NCBI GenBank assembly: GCA_946482495.1
Contig: CAMLRV010000027.1
Location: 1-15,760 of the forward strand
Length of the DNA: 15,760 nt
Reading direction: 5' to 3'
From: an uncultured Flavobacteriia bacterium
GTDB lineage: Bacteria; Bacteroidota; Bacteroidia; Flavobacteriales; Flavobacteriaceae
Shown here: positions 7,466-14,744 of the stretch, in pieces
Position numbering within the stretch: position 1 is the stretch's first letter
Layout: every line of letters begins with the position of its first letter
Position numbers and translations under genes: made by a program
Notes under the pieces: generated by a model
What the model saw: the letters and a program-made list of their open reading frames with translations, nothing else
Database searches by the model: none
Told to the model about the DNA's origin: nothing

Positions 7466-8335
7466 TTAAGGAATTTTAGTTCCAATACTTTCCGACCAAA
7501 TGGCAAACCAATCTTCTAAATCTAGTTCGAAATTCTGTAATTTTTGCAACATTTTGATGCGTTCCATATTCGTAGTGCCTACCACAGGTTTAATTTCTGC
7601 GGGATGCTTTAAAACCCAGGCCAACAGCAAAATTTCTGGCGGTAAATTGTATTTTATTTCGAGTTGTTGTAATAATTTTTTCAAACGAATCGTTTGGGGA
7701 ATTTCTTCTTTGTAAACCAAGCCTAACGGATTCCAAGCCATTGGTTTAATGCCGTGCAATTGCATATAATCTAATTCTCCGTTCAACATCGGTTGCAAAT
7801 GCGTGGCTGAAAATTGAATTTGATTATAGGTTACTGTGGTAAATTTTCGAATTAAATCGGTTTGAGAAGGAGTAAAGTTAGACAATCCAAAATGAACAAT
7901 TTTTCCTGAAATTTTAAGTTCAGTAATCGCGTCCGAAATGACTTCCGTTTCCATTAACGGACTTGGTCGGTGCAACAACAATACATCAATATAATCCGTT
8001 TTTAAATTTTTAAGTGAATTTTCAACGCTCCAAATGATGTATTCTTTAGTATAATCATAATGTTTCACATCATAATCTCTTTCATTACAAACGTATTTAA
8101 TGCCACATTTTGTAATCAATTGGATGCTTTCTCTGTCTATTTTGATCTCAGATAAAGCCTTTCCAAAAGCCGCTTCAGTCGTATAGCCACCATAAATATC
8201 GGCATGATCAAAAGTGTGAATGTCTTCAGCTAAACAAGTCGCAATAAGTTGTTGCATTTGGGCTTGGTTGAGGTTTTTTCCCCATTCGCCCCAATTCATA
8301 GTACCAGCAATAATTGATGAAGTTTGTATAGACAT
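7466..8335 (-). CDS. Aldo/keto reductase, YdhF-like
   Basis: A 289-residue TIM-barrel oxidoreductase expected to use NADPH to reduce carbonyl compounds in the cytoplasm. The catalytic tetrad is readable: Asp43 and Tyr48 (TFDHADIYGGY), Lys76 (LITKCGI) and His122 (LLLHRPSPLM). It closely follows E. coli YdhF at recognisable points: HADIYGGY..EAAFGKAL, TKCGI, LHRPSPLM and SGKIVHFGLSNFTPSQ, and PVVGTTNMERI near the C-terminus resembles the cofactor-binding loop. Length is normal. It is the first gene of a two-gene unit with the AlbA_2 protein. The physiological substrate is not known for this subfamily. Confidence 0.92.
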   Translation of the reverse strand: MSIQTSSIIAGTMNWGEWGKNLNQAQMQQLIATCLAEDIHTFDHADIYGGYTTEAAFGKALSEIKIDRESIQLITKCGIKYVCNERDYDVKHYDYTKEYIIWSVENSLKNLKTDYIDVLLLHRPSPLMETEVISDAITELKISGKIVHFGLSNFTPSQTDLIRKFTTVTYNQIQFSATHLQPMLNGELDYMQLHGIKPMAWNPLGLVYKEEIPQTIRLKKLLQQLEIKYNLPPEILLLAWVLKHPAEIKPVVGTTNMERIKMLQKLQNFELDLEDWFAIWSESIGTKIP

Positions 8336-8340
8336 AGCAG

Positions 8341-8348
8341 CAAAATTT
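8341..8348 (-). promoter_or_regulatory. Weak candidate -7 element for the aldo/keto reductase gene
   Basis: On the minus strand AAATTTTG differs from TAnnTTTG at one position and ends 5 bases before the ATG at 8335. If real, the transcript would be nearly leaderless, as proposed for rnpA. There is no convincing -33 element, and the region is so AT-rich that chance matches are likely. Confidence 0.25.
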
Positions 8349-8449
8349 TATTAAAAATAATAAGTATTTCTTAATTATTCACTAATTTTTCACTATTTCC
8401 TTATAATTTAACGGACAATTAACAACAAAAAATATTTTTAAAACCCATC

Positions 8450-8480
8450 TTGCATTGTTAAAGTATTTTTTTAAAATTTA
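8450..8480 (+). promoter_or_regulatory. Weak candidate promoter for the moxR-bat operon
   Basis: TTG at 8450-8452 is followed after 19 bases by TAAAATTTA (8472-8480), an imperfect -7 element with one extra base between TA and TTT and A in place of G. It would place the transcription start some 15-20 bases before the ATG at 8503. The rest of the 167-bp gap between the divergent genes (8336-8502) is AT-rich, and I see no operator-like palindrome in it. Confidence 0.3.
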
Positions 8481-8502
8481 CACCCAAATAAATCATAGCA
8501 AA

Positions 8503-9507
8503 ATGCAAGAAAATAATACAAGTATCGACATAAGCGCCATTAACGAGAAAATTGAAAATGAAAGCGCATTTATTGATTTACTAACTTCCGAATTGAGCAA
8601 AGTTATTGTTGGTCAAAAACCAATGATCGAACGTTTATTAATCGGTTTGTTAGGTCAAGGTCACATTTTGTTAGAAGGAATGCCAGGTTTGGCCAAAACC
8701 TTAGTGATTAATACGCTTTCTAAAGCGGTTCACGGAAGTTTTCACAGAATTCAGTTTACACCAGATTTATTACCTGCTGATGTGGTGGGAACCATGGTGT
8801 ATAACTTTAAAGAAAATGAATTCTCTGTAAAAAAAGGGCCAATTTTTGCCAACTTCGTTTTAGCAGACGAGATCAACCGTGCGCCAGCCAAAGTGCAATC
8901 GGCTTTGTTAGAAGCGATGCAGGAAAAGCAAGTTACTATTGGCGAAACCACATATAAATTAGATAATCCGTTTTTAGTTTTAGCCACGCAAAATCCAGTA
9001 GAGCAGGAGGGAACGTATCCGTTACCAGAAGCACAAGTGGATCGTTTTATGCTAAAAACCATTGTGGATTATCCAAAAATGGAAGAAGAACAACTAATTA
9101 TCCGTAATAGTTTAAAAGAAAATGTAGCAACTATCAATCCTGTGGTGAGTATTGCTCAAATCTTAAAAGCTCAAGAAACGGTTAAAGAAGTTTACATGGA
9201 CGAGAAAATCGAAAAATATATATTAGATATTGTTTTTGCTACTCGTTATCCAGAAAAATACCGTTTAGAATCTTTAAAACCCTTAATCAGTTTTGGAGCT
9301 TCACCTCGTGGAAGTATCAATTTGGCTTTAGCTGCAAAATGTTATGCTTTCATCAAACGTAGAGGTTATGTTATTCCAGAAGATGTTCGTGCGGTAGTTC
9401 ATGATGTATTACGCCACAGAATCGGAATTACGTATGAAGCCGAAGCTGAAAATATTACTTCAGAAGACATTATCAATAAAGTTTTAAATCAGGTTCAAGT
9501 ACCGTAA
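8503..9507 (+). CDS. moxR: MoxR family AAA+ ATPase
   Basis: A 334-residue AAA+ ATPase of the MoxR subgroup, a cytoplasmic chaperone-like motor that works with vWA-domain partners. Walker A is at about residues 59-66 (GMPGLAKT) and Walker B at 119-124 (VLADEI), followed by NRAPAKVQSALLEAMQE, typical of MoxR. Sensor 1 is ATQNP at 161-165, and the family motif EQEGTYPLPEAQVDRF follows. Sensor 2 is in GASPRGSINLALAAK. The open frame continues upstream to a TTG at 8455, but the extra 16 residues (starting LKYFFKIY) are not family-like; the ATG at 8503 follows an A-rich leader and gives the normal length, so I chose it. It is the first gene of the bat operon. Confidence 0.95.
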   Translation: MQENNTSIDISAINEKIENESAFIDLLTSELSKVIVGQKPMIERLLIGLLGQGHILLEGMPGLAKTLVINTLSKAVHGSFHRIQFTPDLLPADVVGTMVYNFKENEFSVKKGPIFANFVLADEINRAPAKVQSALLEAMQEKQVTIGETTYKLDNPFLVLATQNPVEQEGTYPLPEAQVDRFMLKTIVDYPKMEEEQLIIRNSLKENVATINPVVSIAQILKAQETVKEVYMDEKIEKYILDIVFATRYPEKYRLESLKPLISFGASPRGSINLALAAKCYAFIKRRGYVIPEDVRAVVHDVLRHRIGITYEAEAENITSEDIINKVLNQVQVP

Positions 9508-9512
9508 TTTTT

Positions 9513-9575
9513 GTTTCAGGTTTAAAGTTTCAGGTTCAAAACAACTTGAAACAAAAACAACTTGAAACTTGAAAC
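9513..9575 (+). repeat. Compact direct/inverted repeat in the moxR-DUF58 gap
   Basis: Two copies of GTTTCAGG (9513-9520, 9527-9534) are followed by two copies of AACTTGAAAC (9543-9552, 9559-9568) and a further CTTGAAAC (9568-9575). The two kinds of unit are near reverse complements, so 9527-9536 can pair with 9543-9552 in a 10-bp stem (one G.U) with a 6-base loop, and other pairings are possible. The repeat fills most of the only sizeable gap in the operon. I recall similar GTTTCA/TGAAAC tracts in intergenic regions of flavobacterial genomes, but cannot confirm copy number here. Confidence 0.8.
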
Positions 9576-9584
9576 AAAATAAAA

Positions 9585-10451
9585 ATGGAAACCAAGGAGT
9601 TACTTAAGAAAGTCAAGAAGATCGAAATAAAAACCCGAAGATTGAGCAATCATATTTTTTCGGGTCAATATCACACGTCTTTTAAAGGACGTGGTATGAC
9701 TTTCTCAGAAGTGCGACAATACCAATATGGCGACGATTTTAGAGCAATTGATTGGAACGTTTCTGCAAGAAACAATGAAGCTTTCATAAAGATTTTTGAA
9801 GAAGAACGTGAACTTACCATGATGCTGATGGTAGATTGTTCAGGTTCGCAACATTTTGGAACATCCGAACAAAATAAAAAAGAAATTGTCACCGAAATTG
9901 CTGCCACTTTAGCGTTTTCGGCGACTCAAAATAATGATAAAATTGGTCTGATTTTATTTACCGATGAAATCGAATTGTTTATTCCGCCCAAAAAAGGAAA
10001 ATCGCACGTGTTACGAATTATCCGTGAACTGATTGAATTTCAACCGAAAAGTCAAAAAACTGATGTTTCTGGTGCGTTAGAATTTTTATCAAGTGTGATT
10101 AAAAAACGTGCCATTGTGTTTTTAATTTCAGATTTTATGACGTCCGATTTTCAAAAACCGTTACAAATTGCTTCTAAAAAACATGATGTAACCGGTATTC
10201 GAATTTTTGATGAACGTGAAAAAAGTATTCCAAATATAGGAATCATTCAAATGCAAGATGCTGAAACAGGCGAATTAGTTTGGATTGATACACAAACCAT
10301 GACCACGCGTTTGGCTTATGAAAAAAACTATAAAGCGAAAGTGAAAACCTGCCAAAATATCTTTAGTAAATGCGCGGCAGGCTTGGTTGAAACAGAAACG
10401 AACGAAAGTTATGTGGCAAAATTATTAACCTATTTTAAAAGTAGAACCTAA
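9585..10451 (+). CDS. DUF58 domain protein of the bat operon
   Basis: A 288-residue soluble protein with no signal peptide or membrane segment. The DUF58 signature is clear at about residues 38-62 (MTFSEVRQYQYGDDFRAIDW, then SAR). A vWA-like fold follows, with a complete metal-site motif Asp84-x-Ser86-x-Ser88 (VDCSGS), then DKIGLILFTDEIE (about 118-130) and a FLISDF strand. Proteins of this kind are encoded next to MoxR ATPases in many bacteria and are thought to be their cytoplasmic partners; the molecular role is not established. The stop and the next ATG share one base (TAATG), so translation is probably coupled. The gene is separated from moxR by a 77-bp repeat-bearing gap. Confidence 0.93.
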   Translation: METKELLKKVKKIEIKTRRLSNHIFSGQYHTSFKGRGMTFSEVRQYQYGDDFRAIDWNVSARNNEAFIKIFEEERELTMMLMVDCSGSQHFGTSEQNKKEIVTEIAATLAFSATQNNDKIGLILFTDEIELFIPPKKGKSHVLRIIRELIEFQPKSQKTDVSGALEFLSSVIKKRAIVFLISDFMTSDFQKPLQIASKKHDVTGIRIFDEREKSIPNIGIIQMQDAETGELVWIDTQTMTTRLAYEKNYKAKVKTCQNIFSKCAAGLVETETNESYVAKLLTYFKSRT

Positions 10452-12049
10452 TGAAATTAAAGTTATTATTTCTACTAGTTTTTTCAGTTTCGGTTGGGTT
10501 TTCGCAAACCGTGGGTATTTCTGTTTCTAAAAAACAAATTAAAATTGGTGAGCAAATTCAGTTGACGTTAAAAACAAGAACAAACGATAAAGATTTAGTC
10601 GTTTTTCCCGATTTAGATTCGATTGGAAAATTGGAAGTAGTAGAATCATTTCCACCAGAGAAAAATAAAAAAGCCAATCAAATTGAATGGGTTAAAAAAT
10701 ATAATATCACTCAATTTGATGCTGGAAAATATACTATTCCGTCGTTAGAAGTTGAAGTAAATAACAAGAAAATAAAATCTGGAAGTATTGAAGTTTCGGT
10801 AGTTGATGTTGCCGTTGACACCACCAAACAAAAAATGTATGACATCAAAAACGATGAAAATATAAGTTTAGAAAAAACGGAAAAATCCCCAGAATTAACA
10901 GATAAAGATGTGCTTTTCGGATTCCTTTTTGCTGTACTTTTCGCAGGTTTAATCTATTTTGTTTTCCGATTAAGGTATCGAAACAATAAGAAATCCGAGC
11001 AATATATACCGCCTTTTAACAAAGCTTTTTTACGCTTTTCAGAAATCAATAAACTCACTAATTCTAAAGAATATTATTCGAGTTTAACCGAAATTATTAA
11101 ATCGTATTTCGAAAAAACTTTAGAATTTTCTGCCTTAGAAAGTACCACCGAAGAATTTATTTTGAAGTTGAAAGCAGCAGTTTCTGAAAAAGAATTTGAG
11201 ATTTCTGAAACCACCATTTCTCAAATAGAAAAACTATTTAAGAAAGCCGATTTGGTAAAATTCGCTAAAATTTCTGTGGCAGAAGAAGACCAAAAAGCAG
11301 ATAAAGAATTGTCTGAAAATATCATTAATGTGTTTCACAAAACTTTGCCAACTTCCGCGGAAGAAAAAAATGTGGCTTTGGCAAAATATTTAGAAGAGCA
11401 GCAACAAGTGAAGTATAAAAACATCCGACAATCGGCGTTTATTATTACTTTTTTAGTATCTATGGTTTCTGTGGTTTTCTTTTTCGGCTGGGAAAATGTT
11501 ACGAATTATTGGAACGCAAAAATTAATGGTAAAGACGCAGATTATTACTTAAAAAAAGAATGGTTAGTTTCCGATTACGGGTTGCCAATTTTACAACTTG
11601 AAACACCTGAAATTTTATTACGCGATTCAGTTGCTACCAAAAATCCAAACATTAAAAATAGTTCGCAATTTTCTTGGCAAAAACCATCTGATAAATTGTC
11701 CATTTCTATAAAAACAATTGCTTATAAAGATTCAATACAAACAGATATTAAACAAATTTTCGATGATGAATTAGAGAGTTTAATGCAATTGCAAGCTAAA
11801 AAAATTAAAACGACGGCTCGAAAATTCAAAAATGTAAAAGAGCTGAAAGGTGATGTTTTAGAAGGAACGTATGAAATAAATAATGGTTCCGAAACCAAAC
11901 AAATGAAGTTTTTAACGGTTTTTCTTTCGGATAGTTTTGGATTGCAAAGTATAAGAATTACTTACGAAGCAGAAGATAAAATGGGTAAAAATTTTACCGA
12001 GCGTGTGACCAATAGTCTAGAACAAATAAACCAAGAAGAAGATGAGTAG
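10451..12049 (+). CDS. Bat-operon membrane protein with BatD-like N-terminus
   Basis: A 532-residue membrane protein. Residues 1-18 form a signal peptide (ending VGFSQ). A periplasmic beta-rich domain spans about 20-120 and opens with VSKKQIKIGEQIQLTL, resembling the start of the BatD protein encoded downstream (VEKTNLKIGEVIQVNY). One membrane segment lies at about 153-173, then a charged helical cytoplasmic region (175-325), a second membrane segment at about 328-346, and a periplasmic C-terminal domain of about 185 residues. The cytoplasmic part could contact the MoxR or DUF58 proteins, but this is inference. The gene starts on the last base of the DUF58 stop codon and overlaps batA by 8 bp. 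I do not recognise the C-terminal domain. Similar proteins sit at this position in other Bacteroidota bat operons. Confidence 0.8.
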   Translation: MKLKLLFLLVFSVSVGFSQTVGISVSKKQIKIGEQIQLTLKTRTNDKDLVVFPDLDSIGKLEVVESFPPEKNKKANQIEWVKKYNITQFDAGKYTIPSLEVEVNNKKIKSGSIEVSVVDVAVDTTKQKMYDIKNDENISLEKTEKSPELTDKDVLFGFLFAVLFAGLIYFVFRLRYRNNKKSEQYIPPFNKAFLRFSEINKLTNSKEYYSSLTEIIKSYFEKTLEFSALESTTEEFILKLKAAVSEKEFEISETTISQIEKLFKKADLVKFAKISVAEEDQKADKELSENIINVFHKTLPTSAEEKNVALAKYLEEQQQVKYKNIRQSAFIITFLVSMVSVVFFFGWENVTNYWNAKINGKDADYYLKKEWLVSDYGLPILQLETPEILLRDSVATKNPNIKNSSQFSWQKPSDKLSISIKTIAYKDSIQTDIKQIFDDELESLMQLQAKKIKTTARKFKNVKELKGDVLEGTYEINNGSETKQMKFLTVFLSDSFGLQSIRITYEAEDKMGKNFTERVTNSLEQINQEEDE

Positions 12050-13043
12050 TACTTTTATGCACCCACACTTTTTATGGTTGTTATTGGTAATTCCAATAGC
12101 CTTGTTTTGGCATTATTTTATCAAAAACGAACAAGATGTTGCACTAAAAATGAGTACTACGGAAGGTATTTCGATGCATAAATCGTGGTTAATTAAATTG
12201 CGACCATTTTTATATGTGTTGAAATTATTGGCTTTAGGTTTAATCATAATTGCTTTGGCGCGACCAAGAAATACTCAAAAATCAAATTATACAGATACTA
12301 CCAACGGAATAGATATTGTAATAGCAACAGATGTTTCGGGAAGTATGCTAGCCACCGATTTTAAACCAAACAGACTAGAGGCCATCAAACAAGTAGCTTA
12401 TTCTTTTATCCAAAAAAGAACAAATGATAGAATTGGATTAGTGGTTTATGCTGGTGAAAGTTATACCAGAACTCCAGTTACTTCCGATAAAAACATGTTG
12501 CTAAATTCTTTAAAAGAGGTGCAATATAACGGATTGGTATTACAAGATGGAACCGCAATTGGTATTGGTTTAGCCACCGCAATTAATAGAATTAAGGACA
12601 GTAAAGCGAAATCTAAAATCATTATTTTATTAACAGATGGTGTAAATAATGTGGGAAGTTTGGATCCAATTTCTGCTGCTGAAATTGCAAAAGCTTATGG
12701 TATAAAAGTCTATACAGTTGGAGTAGGAACAAACGGAATGGCAAATTTCCCAGTAGCTAAAGACGCCAATGGAACTATTGTTTTTGAACCTCAGAAAGTA
12801 GAAATTGATGAAAAGTTAATGCAAGAAATTGCAAGAATTACCAATGGAAGATATTTTAGAGCAACAGATAATAAAAAATTAGAAGCTATTTATACTGAAA
12901 TTGACAGGTTAGAAACTTCTAAAATTACAGAAAACAGGTTCATGATGTTTGATGAACAATTTCGTCCTTGGTTGTTAGCTGGTTTGTTTTTATTGGTTTT
13001 AGAAATGATTTTAAGCCGAACCATTTTTAAAAGTTTTATTTAA
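12042..13043 (+). CDS. batA: BatA, membrane-anchored vWA domain protein
   Basis: A 333-residue protein with membrane segments at about residues 10-27, 57-73 and 308-326 and a von Willebrand A domain between the last two (about 90-290). The metal-ion site is complete: Asp97-x-Ser99-x-Ser101 (DVSGS), Thr171 (DGTAIG) and Asp199 (LLTDG). Positive residues in the 28-56 loop suggest that loop is cytoplasmic and the vWA domain periplasmic; this is a topology inference. vWA domains of this kind bind partner proteins through the metal site. The start overlaps the upstream gene by 8 bp; Met6 (12057) is a possible alternative start just before HPHFLW. The stop shares one base with the batB start. Bat was named from Bacteroides fragilis 'aerotolerance', but that role is disputed. 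Confidence 0.93.
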   Translation: MSSTFMHPHFLWLLLVIPIALFWHYFIKNEQDVALKMSTTEGISMHKSWLIKLRPFLYVLKLLALGLIIIALARPRNTQKSNYTDTTNGIDIVIATDVSGSMLATDFKPNRLEAIKQVAYSFIQKRTNDRIGLVVYAGESYTRTPVTSDKNMLLNSLKEVQYNGLVLQDGTAIGIGLATAINRIKDSKAKSKIIILLTDGVNNVGSLDPISAAEIAKAYGIKVYTVGVGTNGMANFPVAKDANGTIVFEPQKVEIDEKLMQEIARITNGRYFRATDNKKLEAIYTEIDRLETSKITENRFMMFDEQFRPWLLAGLFLLVLEMILSRTIFKSFI

Positions 13044-14743
13044 TGTTTGAATTTGAAAATCCATATTATTTTATTTTGCTATTGCTGATTCCGATTGGTT
13101 TAGTAGCTCAAAATGTATATATCAAATGGCAAACGGATAAACAAGCCGAATTTGGTAACGAAAAAGCGGTTCAAAAATTAATTGTTCATGCTTCTAAGAA
13201 TAAACAACGCTTAAAATTTATGCTAAAAATGATGGCAATTTTTTTCATCGTTATTGCATTAGTTAACCCGAAATTAGGCTCTAAAGTTGAAACCGTAAAA
13301 GCAAAAGGTGTTGAAATTGTTTTTGCTATCGATGTTTCGAAAAGTATGTTGTGTAAAGATATTCCGCCAAACAGATTAGAAAAAACCAAACAAATTGTGA
13401 CGCAAATTATCAATTCTGTTGGTAGTGATAGAATCGGAATTGTGGCGTATGCAGGAAGTGCATATCCGGTTTTGCCCATGACAACTGATTATGAATTAGC
13501 TAAAATGTTTACGCAAAGCATTAATACAGATATGATTTCTTCGCAAGGAACCGCTATTGAAAGTGCTGTAGAAACAAGCGTTGATTTTTTTGATAATCCA
13601 ACTTCTGGTAAAGCTATTGTTTTGTTGTCTGATGGTGAAGATTATGAAAATACCAATTTTGATGTTTCGAAATTAACCAAAGAGAAAAATGTAAAAATTA
13701 TCACTGTCGGAATTGGAACTACAAACGGTGGAACTATTCAATATGTGGATGAATTTGGTTTCGAACAAGTCAAAAAAGATGCCAACGGACAAGTTGTAAT
13801 TACGAAATTGAACGAAACAATTCTGCAAAAAATTGCCTCAGAATCAAAAGGAGTTTATATCTATGAAAACCAAATTTCGAATGCGGTTTCGAGTATAAAA
13901 AATGCCTTAAAAAATGTAGAACAACAAGAATTTAAAGCCCAACAATTAGCTCATAAACAATCGAAATTTCAATGGTTTTTAGGAATAGCAATGTTGTTGT
14001 TGTTGATAGATTTCTTTATGGTAGATCAAAGTTTTACTGGTTTTCACGCCAAAAAATGGTTGAAAAACAGCAATTTTAACTTGGTTTTAGTATTTCTTTT
14101 TGTTTCGACAACTAATTTTGCACAACAAAAGACGCCGAGTTTATCTGAAAAAGAAAAGCAATTGCGAATTGTAAAAGCCAAAGAAAAATCTCAAAAAGAA
14201 AAAGCAGAATATAATTTAGGAAACACAATTTATAAAAATAAGAAGTATAGTGAAGCGATTGCGAATTATAAAAACGCGTCGCAAACAGCTAAAACAAACA
14301 CTGAAAAGCACAAAGCATTTCATAATTTAGGAAATGCGTATATGCAAGATAAGAATTATAAATCGGCTGTAGAATCTTATAAAAAGGCTTTAAAGGCAAA
14401 TTCAAATGACGAACAAACACGATATAATTTAGCCTTAGCAAAAAAAATGTTGGAAAAAAATCCGCCCAAACCGAAACCTAAAAAGAAGAACAAAGAGGAT
14501 AAAAAAGACGACAAAAAAGAAGGTAAGGATAAAAAAGATAATAAAGACAAAGACAAAAAAGGAGAGAATAAAAAAGACAAGAAAAAAGATAAAAACAAAG
14601 AGCAACAGAAAAAACCAAGCGCAAACAAACAACGCATGGACAATGTGTTAAAAGCAATTGGTAATGATGAAAAGAAAGTGCAAGAAAAAGTAAACGCAAA
14701 CAAAAATAAAACAAATACAAAAGTTACAGAAAAAGACTGGTAA
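13043..14743 (+). CDS. batB: BatB-BatC fusion: vWA domain plus TPR repeats and lysine-rich tail
   Basis: A 566-residue protein. Residues 1-330 are BatB-like: membrane segments at about 8-25, 60-76 and 308-326 and a vWA domain with Asp97-x-Ser99-x-Ser101 (DVSKS), Thr170 and Asp197. A fourth hydrophobic stretch at about 344-360 (NLVLVFLFVSTTNFAQQ), preceded by KKWLKN, looks like an internal signal peptide ending FAQ. After it come at least two TPR units (about 387-420 and 424-457; NLGNTIYKNKKYSEAI, NLGNAYMQDKNYKSAV), then a tract in which half of 52 residues are lysine, and a short tail ending in EKDW. The second half corresponds to BatC, a separate TPR protein in Bacteroides. No frameshift or in-frame start lies at the junction, so it is a true fused frame, possibly cleaved after export. 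It overlaps batA by one base. Confidence 0.92.
   Translation: MFEFENPYYFILLLLIPIGLVAQNVYIKWQTDKQAEFGNEKAVQKLIVHASKNKQRLKFMLKMMAIFFIVIALVNPKLGSKVETVKAKGVEIVFAIDVSKSMLCKDIPPNRLEKTKQIVTQIINSVGSDRIGIVAYAGSAYPVLPMTTDYELAKMFTQSINTDMISSQGTAIESAVETSVDFFDNPTSGKAIVLLSDGEDYENTNFDVSKLTKEKNVKIITVGIGTTNGGTIQYVDEFGFEQVKKDANGQVVITKLNETILQKIASESKGVYIYENQISNAVSSIKNALKNVEQQEFKAQQLAHKQSKFQWFLGIAMLLLLIDFFMVDQSFTGFHAKKWLKNSNFNLVLVFLFVSTTNFAQQKTPSLSEKEKQLRIVKAKEKSQKEKAEYNLGNTIYKNKKYSEAIANYKNASQTAKTNTEKHKAFHNLGNAYMQDKNYKSAVESYKKALKANSNDEQTRYNLALAKKMLEKNPPKPKPKKKNKEDKKDDKKEGKDKKDNKDKDKKGENKKDKKKDKNKEQQKKPSANKQRMDNVLKAIGNDEKKVQEKVNANKNKTNTKVTEKDW
14462..14617 (+). repeat. Lysine-rich low-complexity tract in the BatB-BatC protein
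   Basis: Within the coding frame, residues 474-525 contain 26 lysines in 52 positions, mostly as K-K-D/E/N steps, starting PPKPKPKKK. At DNA level it is an A-rich run of AAA/AAG/GAC/GAT codons, a likely site of length variation between strains. The opposite strand shows open frames of Phe/Leu/Ser only because of this composition. Confidence 0.9.
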
Positions 14744-14744
14744 A

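Noticed and set aside
8455..8502. Upstream extension of moxR to a TTG start
   Set aside because: The extra 16 residues do not resemble MoxR N-termini, and the ATG at 8503 has a suitable A-rich leader and gives normal length.
8336..8502. Search for an operator or riboswitch in the longest intergenic gap
   Set aside because: Only AT-rich sequence with a short imperfect direct repeat (TTCACTA) was seen; no palindrome or structured leader could be supported.
13186..13479. 97-codon minus-strand open frame
   Set aside because: It is antisense to the vWA domain of BatB, whose motifs are fully conserved in the plus frame.
14056..14060. ATG near the BatB-BatC junction as a separate batC start
   Set aside because: It is out of frame with the TPR region, so it cannot start a separate BatC; the fused frame has no stop or shift.
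14377..14720. Three overlapping minus-strand open frames rich in Phe, Leu and Ser
   Set aside because: They are the reverse complement of the lysine-rich tract of the BatB-BatC gene; the apparent hydrophobic proteins reflect A-rich codons read as T-rich ones.
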